Assembly (NCBI GenBank): GCA_029936965.1
Contig: JAPYRG010000013.1
Location: 1-43,693 of the forward strand
Length of the DNA stretch: 43,693 nt
Source of the DNA: Fidelibacterota bacterium
Lineage (GTDB): Bacteria; Fidelibacterota; Marinisomatia; Marinisomatales; TCS55
Direction of reading: 5' to 3'
The notes beneath the pieces are model-generated. The model ran no database searches. It saw only the letters and a list, made by a program, of their open reading frames with translations, and had not been told where the DNA came from. Position numbers and translations under genes: made by a program. Shown piece after piece: positions 1 to 9,022 of this stretch (position 1 is its first letter; each line of letters begins with the position of its first letter).

Positions 1-16
1 GCCATAATTATTGAAT

Positions 17-90
<74 letters not shown>

Positions 91-104
91 CTTTTACTTA
101 TATA

Positions 105-629
105 ATGATGTATACTGACTGCCATCTAAATCGCCTTATTTTAGCTTTCGCAATAATCCATTCAATCGCTTTTACACAAGAACGTTGGCATGAATCGAAC
201 CTGAAAGGAATGGACCAATTAAAAATTGAAATTATTGTTGATGGATTAGAAAATGCCATTTCTCCATTATGGGTGGAATCCTATGTAGTGGCAAAACTTG
301 ATCAATACAAAATTTGGATTAAAGAAGATCAACCCTATCCTCTTTTACGTGTTTTTATTGTAGGTCGCCCATTAGAAGAGGTTCCAGGGTTTTACTATAC
401 AGTAGAAGTTTCAGTTTTTAACTATATACTTTTGATGGACAACTACATTGAAAATTTTAATGCTGATGAAATGACTAAGGATTTTAGTTTGGCAAAAGTG
501 TATGAACATCAATCTATTGGTTACAGTATTGATAGGGAATTAAAAAAACATCTTGAATCTGCTTTGTTTGATCATATGGATTTATTTTTGGATCAATGGT
601 TCCAAGATAATCCTAGAAGAAGGTTTTAA
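105..629 (+). CDS. Small secreted protein of unknown function
   Basis: The 174-residue product has a hydrophobic N-terminus (about residues 10-24) ending in IAFTQ, which looks like a cleavable signal peptide, so export to the periplasm or surface is likely. The mature part is acidic and aromatic, with alternating hydrophobic stretches and a C-terminal amphipathic helix rich in D, F and W. I recognise no family. No clear ribosome binding site precedes the ATG and the gene starts 14 bases after the tRNA, so the exact start is uncertain, although the signal peptide supports it. An 84-base gap separates it from the next gene on the same strand. Confidence 0.7.
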   Translation: MMYTDCHLNRLILAFAIIHSIAFTQERWHESNLKGMDQLKIEIIVDGLENAISPLWVESYVVAKLDQYKIWIKEDQPYPLLRVFIVGRPLEEVPGFYYTVEVSVFNYILLMDNYIENFNADEMTKDFSLAKVYEHQSIGYSIDRELKKHLESALFDHMDLFLDQWFQDNPRRRF

Positions 630-713
630 TTAATTTATCAATGGATTACGATTGAATTGATTAAACTTTAAGTAATAAATTTGAGTAAACTTCCTTAGGA
701 AGAGGAATAAGAT

Positions 714-1763
714 ATGAAGTGTCCGAAAATAATAGCCTCGGCGGCACTATTTTCATTGATATCAGCAGCTGACCTGCCAGATACATCTCATTTCTATCTC
801 TACGATCAAACGGCTCCTACTATTGCAGTAGTTGATTTCCATAATCAAGGTATATCAAGTGCAGCGGGACAGACACTTACGGACAGATTCCGTTTAACTT
901 TATCTAGATATACTCCTTATAGCGTTGAAGCATCAGGTAACAATAATCGATTTAATATTCTTGATAAGAAACCACGTGATTATTCAACTTGTTTAACTGT
1001 GGACTGTGCAACAAATATTGGAAAACTTCTTAATGTGGACCGTATTGTTATGGGAGTAATAGTTAGAGATAGTGAAAAATTCACTTTAAGTGCAGATTTG
1101 ATATCTGTGCAGATGGAAGAAATTATTCGGTCACGTTTTATAGAATATGTCGGAGAAATGGATGGGATATATGAGTATGTTGATACTCTTGTTACAAAAC
1201 TATTTTATGATGAACTCAACCCTGCACTGTATGCTAGTCGTTTTTTGGTAACCAGCGATGGACTTGCACTCCGGCAATCGAGTTTCCCAGAATTAGAATC
1301 AAAAGTTGATCTCGAACTTGATAAAAATCATGTTTTATGGGCAATGTTATATTCTGCAGCTCTTCCTGGTTCTGGGCAGGTATATTCGAAACGTGTTATT
1401 ATTGGCCAAAGGATCATTGGCGGATGGGCATCAATATGGAGTCTTATGGCATACAATTATTATCACTATCGGACATCGAATAATGCAGCAGATCGTTTAT
1501 ATAAAAAGTATGGTTCTTCTACCACCCCAGAAGATTTGATTAATTATCGACCAAGAATAAATACATATGCAAAAAGGATGGATCGTGCAAATCGTAATAT
1601 GCGTATTATTCGTAATATTAGTTTTGTATACTGGTTTGGAAATATGATTCATACTTGGCAAGTCGCTCCAAGAAAAATCGAAGTGGAACCATCCTCTATA
1701 TTGCTGACCATGAATCCATTAACTCAAGAAGTAGGATTTAAGTTCTCCATTGCACTCAAATAG
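714..1763 (+). CDS. Exported protein with CsgG/TolB-N-like and DUF5683-like regions
   Basis: A purine-rich site (aggaagagg) precedes the ATG. The 349-residue product has a short signal peptide (about 1-19). Residues ~33-160 begin with IAVVDF and contain a 'CATNIGKLLNVDRIVMG' stretch, the pattern of CsgG/LpoB-like lipoprotein-assembly domains, where a strand-helix fold senses or builds envelope structures. Residues ~205-330 resemble DUF5683: MLYSAALPGSGQVYSK followed by a GG-W-A helix and a second hydrophobic segment, a domain common in the FCB group. The role is probably envelope assembly or surveillance, by inference. The next gene overlaps its 3' end by 14 bases, which indicates co-expression. 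Confidence 0.72.
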   Translation: MKCPKIIASAALFSLISAADLPDTSHFYLYDQTAPTIAVVDFHNQGISSAAGQTLTDRFRLTLSRYTPYSVEASGNNNRFNILDKKPRDYSTCLTVDCATNIGKLLNVDRIVMGVIVRDSEKFTLSADLISVQMEEIIRSRFIEYVGEMDGIYEYVDTLVTKLFYDELNPALYASRFLVTSDGLALRQSSFPELESKVDLELDKNHVLWAMLYSAALPGSGQVYSKRVIIGQRIIGGWASIWSLMAYNYYHYRTSNNAADRLYKKYGSSTTPEDLINYRPRINTYAKRMDRANRNMRIIRNISFVYWFGNMIHTWQVAPRKIEVEPSSILLTMNPLTQEVGFKFSIALK

Positions 1764-2337
1764 AAATATTTTATATACGGCCTTTTTATTATGGTTCACC
1801 ATGCCATGCTTGATAATCTTAACTTTATCCTGTGATGATTCAAATTATCCATTGGATAACTGGATTGATGTTCCATTGCAAACCATGGAATCACCAGCAG
1901 TATTCTTTAATCCTCATGAAATTAGTACGAATCAAAATGGTGGACAGCTTAGCGTTGGAGACACATTTGCTGTGAACTTATATGCATTAGAAGTAGAGAA
2001 TGTTGCTGGAATACATTTCCGTGTAGAATATCTCCGGCAAAGTCTGGAATTAATTGATATTATATCTGGTGAATTATTTGTGGATGCATATGATACCTTA
2101 TTTTTTTGGAATGATAGCGCTGGATCGGGATTTTTTGATGTGTATTCATTTTATCTTGCAACAGATGAATACACCTATTCAAATGGAACTGCATCATTAG
2201 CAACGGCCATTTTTCGAACAAAAAACTCGGTGGATTCTGAACTCATTTATGATCGTATAAAAACAAAAATGGTCACTCCCGATAATCAACCAATAAATAT
2301 TAAATCCTATGGCAAAGCAGTTATTAGTGTTGAATAG
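1750..2337 (+). CDS. Cohesin-like surface lipoprotein
   Basis: The 195-residue product starts at a TTG that overlaps the previous gene. An in-frame ATG at 1801 would leave only an 11-residue leader, too short for a signal peptide, so TTG is preferred. The leader ends in a lipobox-like LTLSC (Cys about residue 28). Residues ~65-180 match the cohesin pattern: SVGDTFAVNLYA, then VAGIHFRVEY, LELIDI, a G-x-LF turn and later GTASLATAIF. Cohesin folds bind dockerins or act as adhesion modules. The next gene contains a dockerin-like segment, so the pair may interact; that is inference. The domain call rests on pattern recognition, not on a search. Confidence 0.65.
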   Translation: MHSNRNILYTAFLLWFTMPCLIILTLSCDDSNYPLDNWIDVPLQTMESPAVFFNPHEISTNQNGGQLSVGDTFAVNLYALEVENVAGIHFRVEYLRQSLELIDIISGELFVDAYDTLFFWNDSAGSGFFDVYSFYLATDEYTYSNGTASLATAIFRTKNSVDSELIYDRIKTKMVTPDNQPINIKSYGKAVISVE

Positions 2338-2361
2338 ATAACCCAAAAAAAAATAAATTAA

Positions 2362-5300
2362 ATGTATAAATATATTCCCTATATATTCATCTTTCTTTTT
2401 TATCTATCGCAACTCAATGCGCAGGGGGGATCCCTTGGGTGCGGTCAAGTAATTGTAGATCAAATTCCCTTTTCTTTAGATTCAACAAATCTTGACGGAG
2501 GAGACAATGTTGATGTAGCACAAGAAGAAGTCACTAATGGCAATGGCGAGGATATCGTATTTACTCTTAATGTGCATGAAGAAATAACAATAGATATTTC
2601 TTTGTGTCATTCGGAAACTTTATTTGATGCACAGATGGGCGTATTTCTTTTGAACGATACTTGTGGAATAGATTCTATTCCATCATCTTGCCGATATCCA
2701 ACAGGTGATTTGACTGGTTCAACTTCTAATATTGACTGTTGGGCTGAAGATACACAAGCATGTACATTTTCCGCAGCACCTGTACCAGATAGTGCAGATA
2801 TTCAGACTGATCAACCTTATTATCGACCCATAATCTATGAATACGAACTTGCTCCTCTTGATGGGGATGATACGACCGCATATTATATCGTTGTAGATGG
2901 GTATGGGGGATTAACTGGTAATTTTCGAATTACAATTCAATACAGTCAAGCACCTTATGTCGTATCTACTGAATTGAACCAAGAAAATGACTGGATTGAT
3001 TTAACCTTTAATGAGTCTGTATTTAGTAATGAATTTCCATGGGATGCTCAAGATGAAATAGAACAAAATGATTTAATAATAGATTTTAACCAAAACAACG
3101 GCAATGTAACTGCAGTTGCTATCGAATCAATCAGCAAAACCGATGGGAATCCATTAGAAGGAGGTGAGTTGTCAGTCCGGGTAAATCTTAATATTGAAAA
3201 TGAACCCCCTATCTCTGGTGTTGAGACGATTGAAATAGGCCCTATTAACAGTAGCACACTTTATGATGGCGGCGGAACTTCAATGGAAGATACTTCAACT
3301 TCAGGTGTAATCACCCTAAATCAAGTGGGTGAAAGTGAATGCTATGATCAAGAATTAACTGAAGAAGATTTTCCGTTTAAACATATATCCGACTTTAATA
3401 TTTCCGGTGATAATTGGGATTTTGATACTTTTGATGCAATGGAAAATATAAACGGAAGAGACAGTAATGATTATTCATATAAACTTACCTTAACGGAACC
3501 AAGCACGATTTATATTACCACTTGTGATGATTCAACGACTTTGGACGTTCAAATTGCAATTTTTAATGATTGTGATATATCAAGCTGGATATTTTATCAA
3601 GATGATTCTAACTGGTATATTGTTTACCCTAATGGGATATCGGAAAGATATCCATTTGAATGCATTTCAGGAATATTAATACCAAATCGTGCAAATATGT
3701 TACCTCAAATAGAACTGGAAGCTGGTGATTATTACGTGGTAGTTGATGACCGGAACAGACCCCCAATAACGACCGGTACAACTGTTGCTACAATGATAGG
3801 TTATTCATTGCTTGTAGATTCAACACGAATTCCAGAGAGTTTAAATAGTATAAATTATTACTTTAACCAAGAAGTTTATGGTGGCACTTACGCAGATGTC
3901 TATAGTGATGATGGTATCGGTCTAGAAATTTCTGATTTTGAAATAACTATTGAATCCAATGGTGGAAATACCACTGGGGCGGGATTTACTTCGATTACAA
4001 ACTTATTGGGCAATCCTCTTCAAGGCGGAGAAGAAGCAATAAGGTTAAATATAGGATATAACGAATTACCAAGTGGAAGCGAGGTGGCAATCATTAAACC
4101 GGCATCATTGCGTTCTGTCTTTAACGTGATTGGCGTACCATTATTGGATACGACCGGGATCGAAATAAATTTAGTAGACCAACTTCCGCCCAGCTTATCC
4201 TTTAATCCTGATGTTGGAGAAGCCATTTTACCAACTGATCAATTCACACTAACCGCATCGGAACCAATTCGGCTATTAAATGACTCGACTATTACAAATA
4301 TAGATTTAAATAATATGATTTCCATAGCATATACAGATGGAGATGAAGAGACTATAGCCTTTTCTGCAAGTATTGAAAATAACGTAATCACTATCATACC
4401 CAATTTAAGCTTAACAGAAATGAGACAGCTTAGGATTACACTTTTAGATAGTCTTGAAGACTTATCAAATAATCAAATAGATACTTATACAGCAAATTAT
4501 TCTGTCCGTGATATTTCACCACCTATAATAAATACACAATCCGACTCTATTAGTACTAGTAATGCATTTTTTATTCTTTCCTTTTCTGAAAGTGTATACA
4601 CAAATAATAATGGGACAGGATCCCTTGAGCTATCAGATTTCTCTTTGGATTTTTCCGATAATGGTGGAAATGCGACTGATGTAACAATGGTAGATTTGCA
4701 ACGGCCCGGCCCATCAGGGCCCTTATTAGGTGGAGAAGATAGTATTTGGATATATTTAAGTATTGATGGAACTCCAAGTGGAGTAGAAACATTTACTATT
4801 ACTACAAATGGTAATGAAGCAATTTTTGATGGCTTTGGAAATCCGCTAGCTTTTCCAAATAACAGCACAAGCGAAATCATGTTAAATCCCTATCCTCGTT
4901 TAACAGGAAATTCCTTAGAAAATAATAATGTATATGTAGAATTAGTGTTTAGTGAAGGTGTTTTTAGTGCAAGTGATACATCAAGTGGAGTAGAGGTAAC
5001 AGATTTTGATATTAGCTTTAATCAGAATAGTGGAAATGCAAATGATGCTGTTATTCATTCATTAACTAAGATAAACGATTCTCCATTATCTGGAAATGAA
5101 AGTACGATAAGAGTAGTGTTAAACATTAGTTCTCCACCTCCTAGTGGCTTGGAAACAATTCAAATAACTCCTGCGAATGCATATGCGATATGCAACTATG
5201 ATGGGAACAGACTTTCAGTTTCGGAATGTACTGTTAACCTTACATTGATTGATCGATTAGTACCTACAATCAATGATGTCCATATTATTGCAGACAGTAT

Positions 5301-7134
5301 TGTAACTATTACATCAAGCGAAGACATGTATAATAATGTAGGCGCCACTGGGGCTGTAAGCACAAATCATTTTCAAGCTACTGTTTATCTAAATAATGGA
5401 AATGCTTCTGAAGCAACAATTGTAAATATTACAAATGATAATCAAGGGCCTCTAGTGGGTGGTGAAAAAATAGTAAGAATTGGTTTTGTAACTGATCTAT
5501 CACCTAGTGGAGTTGAAGAAATGACGATTAGTCCTGCAGGACCTGCTAATCCAATATATGACCCCGCGAATAACCAAATGCCTCAAAGTACAATTAGCGC
5601 TAGAGTAATGTTGCCTGATAGATTACCCCCAACAATTATATCAGAAACTGCAGTAATAGCTATTGATAATTCGTATGTTGAGTTTTCAGTTACTGAAGGC
5701 GTATATGGATCTTATGAGATCACTAATCATCCGGTAGAGCCCAATGATTTTGATATAATATTTATACAAAACAATGGGAATGCTTCAAGCGCGATCGTGG
5801 ATTTCATTACAAATGAAAACCAATTTCCTGTAGCTGGAGGAGAAAAGATCTTAAGATGTTATTTATCTTTTGATGCAACACCAAGTGGTCATGAACAATT
5901 ATATATACGGGCATTCAATGGTAACTCCGTATTTGATATGGCAGGTAATAGTTTACGTCTAGATCAAGTTACTGATACTTTGCAATTATCAGATCAATTG
6001 GTGCCAACAGTTAGTTCGATCTCTATACCACATGGTTCCTCCATTAGCTCAAGCACTGATCAGCCAATAAATATTACTTTTTCAGAACCAATACAATCAT
6101 TTAACTATTCAATTTCTGCAAGACACTATAATTCATTATCATGGGATACAACTGGATCTTCAGATGCAAGGCAATTTCAATTAACCTTAAATAAGCCAAT
6201 GGCGAGCTTAGATACTATTACTATTACCATAAAAAGTTTAACTGATAGCTCAGGATTAGAAGCTGTGGATTTTAGCTATGAATTTTATACTCCAGCATTA
6301 GGTGATTATGATACTTCAGGAATAATTGATATTGAGGACTTGACACGTTTTGTAACATTTTGGCTTGCAGATTCTGAAGCAATATTTAACGGTTTGGGCC
6401 CAACAACAGGTCAAATACCACATTTTGTTCCACATCTTGATCATCAATATGATTTAGATGATGGAATGACTTTTATCAGAATGTGGTCGTGGTCTATTGA
6501 TAAATTTGGTTTCGAACCATTAGATGTTATGCATATTGGCTCACCCATGGATTGGCATGATTTTATTGAAGATATACCAGCGGAAGCAATTTCAGGACAA
6601 TTATATATTAAATATGATCCAAGAAAAGGAAGTGTAGATCTTGAACATACTTCTTTTGGTCCTCAAAATTTTACTCTATTAAAAAATTCAAATGAAAAAG
6701 GTGAAATATTATTAGAGTTTGGACTTATAGAGCTAGATGATATTACTAGAACAATTTCAATTAATGCATCAGTAGATGCTCCTAGTGAAGCATTAATAAA
6801 ATATAAATTTTTTGATAAAAATCAGAAAATTATCTCTTCAGGAACTCAAAAAATTCAATTATTAATTCCAACAGATTATATTTTAAATCAAAACTATCCC
6901 AATCCATTTAATCATAGGACTACCATATCCTATGGAGTGCCAAATAAATCATTTATTAATATTGATATATTTGATATCAATGGGCGCTTAGTTGAAACGT
7001 TAGTTTCCCATGAACATGAAATTGGATTTTATCAACAAAATTGGAGCGGAAGAAATGTTGCATCAGGTATATATTTTATTAAACTAACAGCTGAAAAAAG
7101 AATTTTAACCAAAAAAATGATTCTATTAAAATGA
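2362..7134 (+). CDS. Giant secreted repeat protein with dockerin-like segment and type IX-like sorting domain
   Basis: This 1590-residue protein has a signal peptide ending LNAQ. Two regions resemble PPC-type beta sandwiches (about 35-195 and 335-490; each ends with a YYIVVDG or DYYVVVDD strand). Six diverged ~115-residue beta domains follow the pattern 'NGGNAT...PLxGGE...xxSGxExxxI'. Two other Ig-like domains lie at ~605-715 and ~1215-1310; they carry FTLTASEPI and INITFSEPI, like SbsA-type Ig domains. Residues ~1313-1375 hold a dockerin-like pair of loops (GDYDTSGIIDIEDL, then DHQYDLDDG). Residues ~1506-1590 are a sorting domain starting NQNYPNPFN and ending KKMILLK, which implies export and surface attachment or release by a type IX-like system. 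The start has an A-rich leader without a Shine-Dalgarno site. The function is probably adhesion or scaffolding; no catalytic motif is visible. Confidence 0.85.
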   Translation: MYKYIPYIFIFLFYLSQLNAQGGSLGCGQVIVDQIPFSLDSTNLDGGDNVDVAQEEVTNGNGEDIVFTLNVHEEITIDISLCHSETLFDAQMGVFLLNDTCGIDSIPSSCRYPTGDLTGSTSNIDCWAEDTQACTFSAAPVPDSADIQTDQPYYRPIIYEYELAPLDGDDTTAYYIVVDGYGGLTGNFRITIQYSQAPYVVSTELNQENDWIDLTFNESVFSNEFPWDAQDEIEQNDLIIDFNQNNGNVTAVAIESISKTDGNPLEGGELSVRVNLNIENEPPISGVETIEIGPINSSTLYDGGGTSMEDTSTSGVITLNQVGESECYDQELTEEDFPFKHISDFNISGDNWDFDTFDAMENINGRDSNDYSYKLTLTEPSTIYITTCDDSTTLDVQIAIFNDCDISSWIFYQDDSNWYIVYPNGISERYPFECISGILIPNRANMLPQIELEAGDYYVVVDDRNRPPITTGTTVATMIGYSLLVDSTRIPESLNSINYYFNQEVYGGTYADVYSDDGIGLEISDFEITIESNGGNTTGAGFTSITNLLGNPLQGGEEAIRLNIGYNELPSGSEVAIIKPASLRSVFNVIGVPLLDTTGIEINLVDQLPPSLSFNPDVGEAILPTDQFTLTASEPIRLLNDSTITNIDLNNMISIAYTDGDEETIAFSASIENNVITIIPNLSLTEMRQLRITLLDSLEDLSNNQIDTYTANYSVRDISPPIINTQSDSISTSNAFFILSFSESVYTNNNGTGSLELSDFSLDFSDNGGNATDVTMVDLQRPGPSGPLLGGEDSIWIYLSIDGTPSGVETFTITTNGNEAIFDGFGNPLAFPNNSTSEIMLNPYPRLTGNSLENNNVYVELVFSEGVFSASDTSSGVEVTDFDISFNQNSGNANDAVIHSLTKINDSPLSGNESTIRVVLNISSPPPSGLETIQITPANAYAICNYDGNRLSVSECTVNLTLIDRLVPTINDVHIIADSIVTITSSEDMYNNVGATGAVSTNHFQATVYLNNGNASEATIVNITNDNQGPLVGGEKIVRIGFVTDLSPSGVEEMTISPAGPANPIYDPANNQMPQSTISARVMLPDRLPPTIISETAVIAIDNSYVEFSVTEGVYGSYEITNHPVEPNDFDIIFIQNNGNASSAIVDFITNENQFPVAGGEKILRCYLSFDATPSGHEQLYIRAFNGNSVFDMAGNSLRLDQVTDTLQLSDQLVPTVSSISIPHGSSISSSTDQPINITFSEPIQSFNYSISARHYNSLSWDTTGSSDARQFQLTLNKPMASLDTITITIKSLTDSSGLEAVDFSYEFYTPALGDYDTSGIIDIEDLTRFVTFWLADSEAIFNGLGPTTGQIPHFVPHLDHQYDLDDGMTFIRMWSWSIDKFGFEPLDVMHIGSPMDWHDFIEDIPAEAISGQLYIKYDPRKGSVDLEHTSFGPQNFTLLKNSNEKGEILLEFGLIELDDITRTISINASVDAPSEALIKYKFFDKNQKIISSGTQKIQLLIPTDYILNQNYPNPFNHRTTISYGVPNKSFINIDIFDINGRLVETLVSHEHEIGFYQQNWSGRNVASGIYFIKLTAEKRILTKKMILLK
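2974..5980 (+). repeat. Six diverged in-gene repeat units (~340-360 bp each)
   Basis: Six copies of one beta-domain lie at about 2974-3321, 3838-4150, 4530-4890, 4897-5250, 5269-5610 and 5638-5980. Each encodes an E-x-V strand, a D-F-x-x-x-F/I strand, an NGGNA- or NNGNA-like turn, a PLxGGE-like turn and a SGxE strand followed by I-x-P. Sequence identity is low at DNA level, so the duplications are old. Unit borders are approximate. Confidence 0.7.
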
Positions 7135-7215
7135 AAACTGTTAAATGCAATATGTAAATCTAGCTTATCTTGATTTTTCTATAATAAATTTTTACATTGA
7201 ACGAACCTAAAATAT

Positions 7216-7947
7216 ATGGACATTAGATTTAGATTTATGAATAAAGCTATCATTCCCAATATATCTTCTCTTTTATTTTTATTTATTTTATCTAATGTAT
7301 TCCTAGTCCAAGCTGTAAGAGCACAACAATCTTTTGCTATAATAACAGGTTCTGGTGTTCCTGTGTCCGGCTTAAATAGTTGGTATAACAGTGCCCCTAT
7401 ACTTGGATTACAATATATTATAGATAATAATGAAAACTCGAAAACTATAATTGAATTTCACTATCAGTTATATAGTGATAATTCTCTTTCTGATAGAGAA
7501 TTTTATTGGGTGGTAGATCGTAATAATTATAAAAGCCCAGATGCAAATGCAAATATGGACTGGGTAGATTTTATAATCAAATCGCGAATTTATTTTCCCG
7601 ATAAAACTCGATCATTTGGAAAAAGAAAGCTTAATCCATTTTCCTCATACGGATTAGGACTTTATTATTATAATCATGAGGTTAGTGGGCTAATTTATCC
7701 TGGTCAGTCAAAAAAACCATTGGATACGGAATTTCAGCTTTCTCCCATTGTAGATAAACGTTATGCATGGGGTGCAAATGTTGGATTTGGATTTGAAACA
7801 ATATTAAATGCTAATTTAAGCTTGATTATTGATATCAATTACAATGCTGCCATTGGTTACTTACGACCATTTGAAGATTGGGGTTTAAAAGAAGTAATGC
7901 CCTTACAGTTCTTGACAATTGGTCTAGGATTTAACTATAATTACTAA
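7216..7947 (+). CDS. Predicted outer-membrane beta-barrel protein, unknown function
   Basis: The 243-residue product has a signal peptide ending AVRAQQ (around residue 36). The remainder alternates glycine/aromatic strands with polar loops (for example SSYGLGLYYYNHEV, GANVGFGFE, LTIGLGFNYNY) and ends in an aromatic residue, as outer-membrane barrels do. A second ATG at 7237 would give a more typical leader length, so the start could be there; neither has a clear ribosome binding site. A consensus promoter for the next gene is embedded in its last codons. The family is not recognised. Confidence 0.68.
   Translation: MDIRFRFMNKAIIPNISSLLFLFILSNVFLVQAVRAQQSFAIITGSGVPVSGLNSWYNSAPILGLQYIIDNNENSKTIIEFHYQLYSDNSLSDREFYWVVDRNNYKSPDANANMDWVDFIIKSRIYFPDKTRSFGKRKLNPFSSYGLGLYYYNHEVSGLIYPGQSKKPLDTEFQLSPIVDKRYAWGANVGFGFETILNANLSLIIDINYNAAIGYLRPFEDWGLKEVMPLQFLTIGLGFNYNY
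7912..7941 (+). promoter_or_regulatory. Consensus sigma-70-type promoter for the 7978 gene
   Basis: TTGACA (7912-7917) and TATAAT (7936-7941) are separated by 18 bases; both hexamers match the bacterial consensus exactly. The start of transcription would fall near 7948, about 30 bases before the next ATG, which has a strong aaggag site. The element overlaps the end of the upstream coding sequence. It is predicted from sequence only, and AT-rich DNA raises the chance of a random TATAAT. Confidence 0.6.
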
Positions 7948-7977
7948 TCAAATAAACAACCTAAGGAGTACAAATAA

Positions 7978-8958
7978 ATGAAAAAAACGATAATAGCTTG
8001 TTTAATCATGGTCTTAAGCACAGGCAATATAAATGCCGGATGGTCTGAGACTTTTGAAACTGCAGCGGAACCAACTGCTACTTTATCCCTTACTAGTGAT
8101 ATGACCTGGAATTGGTGGGGCTGGGGCGTTGCCAGTGTCGCTGATGGTTATTTAACATTGGTTGGTGCGGCTGATCCTTTTGGAAATACAACCAGTTGGG
8201 TGCAAATTGACCAAAGCTTGGATGCCAATGCTGAGATCACCCCTTCTGCAGCCGAAATATACGTAAAAGCTCGTTTTATGACTGAAGGTACGCCTTCAAC
8301 AGGCGATCAATTACATGTTTGTGTAAAAGTTGATCCTGAGTTTCTCACTAATCTAGCAGTTCATACAGTTGCAGCTGCCCCCGGTGCTATTGGAGACTTT
8401 TGGTTCCAGACAAATGAGAGTAATGTAGTTCCAAATGCTGCAGTCGCCTATGATGCATGGCACTGGCAGAAAATTGTAGTAGAAGGTCAAAATGTTAGTG
8501 TAACGGCTTGGGCAGATGGTGAAGTAATGCCAGATACCGCTACATATTCTTTTGAAGCATTGACAACAACTGAGGCACCAATGTTAGTTTTAGTAGGCGT
8601 TACAGATGATGACTCTTCTTCTATTCAAATAGATGAAATATGGTATAATGATAGACCAGCAGGTTTGGGGATTTCTGATGATGCACCAATTGCTACTAGA
8701 TATGAACTTGGTCAAAACTATCCAAACCCATTTAACCCAACAACACATATCCGATTTAACATTCCTGAAACAGCGAATGCAAAACTAACTGTGTTCAATG
8801 TTATGGGTGAAGAGATAGCTACCTTAGTTGATGGAGTTATGCAAGCTGGTGGACATACAGTAAGCTGGAATGCAGCAAGTATGCCAACAGGCGTATATTT
8901 CTACCAACTTGAATCTGGTAATTTTTCTCAAACAAAGAAATTATTACTGGTTAAATAA
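7978..8958 (+). CDS. Secreted beta-rich protein with type IX-like sorting domain, probably highly expressed
   Basis: The 326-residue product has a signal peptide ending INAG. Residues ~20-225 carry a Trp-rich start (MTWNWWGWG), many beta strands, and an ETFE...GDFWFQTN...WHWQKIVVEG layout reminiscent of concanavalin/jelly-roll carbohydrate-binding folds; no catalytic motif is visible. Residues ~240-326 are a classic sorting domain: LGQNYPNPFNPTTHIRFNIP to KKLLLVK. It has a strong ribosome binding site (aaggag, 9 bases upstream), a consensus promoter, a 12-bp-stem terminator directly after it, and visibly more GC-rich codons than its neighbours. Together these suggest a separately transcribed, abundant surface protein. 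The ligand is unknown. Confidence 0.82.
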   Translation: MKKTIIACLIMVLSTGNINAGWSETFETAAEPTATLSLTSDMTWNWWGWGVASVADGYLTLVGAADPFGNTTSWVQIDQSLDANAEITPSAAEIYVKARFMTEGTPSTGDQLHVCVKVDPEFLTNLAVHTVAAAPGAIGDFWFQTNESNVVPNAAVAYDAWHWQKIVVEGQNVSVTAWADGEVMPDTATYSFEALTTTEAPMLVLVGVTDDDSSSIQIDEIWYNDRPAGLGISDDAPIATRYELGQNYPNPFNPTTHIRFNIPETANAKLTVFNVMGEEIATLVDGVMQAGGHTVSWNAASMPTGVYFYQLESGNFSQTKKLLLVK

Positions 8959-8967
8959 ATCTTGTGT

Positions 8968-9001
8968 AAAGACCGCCAGGAAACTGGCGGTCTTTTTTTT
9001 T
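8968..9001 (+). terminator. Rho-independent terminator
   Basis: A perfect 12-bp stem, AAAGACCGCCAG and CTGGCGGTCTTT, closes a GAAA tetraloop and runs into a T-rich tract. It begins 10 bases after the stop of the sorting-domain protein and lies only 21 bases before the TonB-receptor ATG. It may therefore act as a partial barrier between a highly expressed gene and the following operon. Confidence 0.93.
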
Positions 9002-9022
9002 CTACTTAATAAGTGAGAAAAA

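Noticed and set aside
652-683. TTG-21-TAAATTTG upstream of the 714 gene as a Bacteroidota-type promoter
   Set aside because: It fits the TAnnTTTG pattern, but such short AT-rich words occur by chance here and the lineage probably uses ordinary sigma-70 boxes.
700-708. Small inverted repeat cttccttaggaag near the 714 gene ribosome site as a regulatory hairpin
   Set aside because: The stem is only 5 bp with a 3-base loop, too weak to claim.
4497-4880. 127-codon minus-strand open frame inside the giant repeat gene
   Set aside because: It lies fully inside a long, well-supported gene, has no start signal, and its composition mirrors the sense codons.
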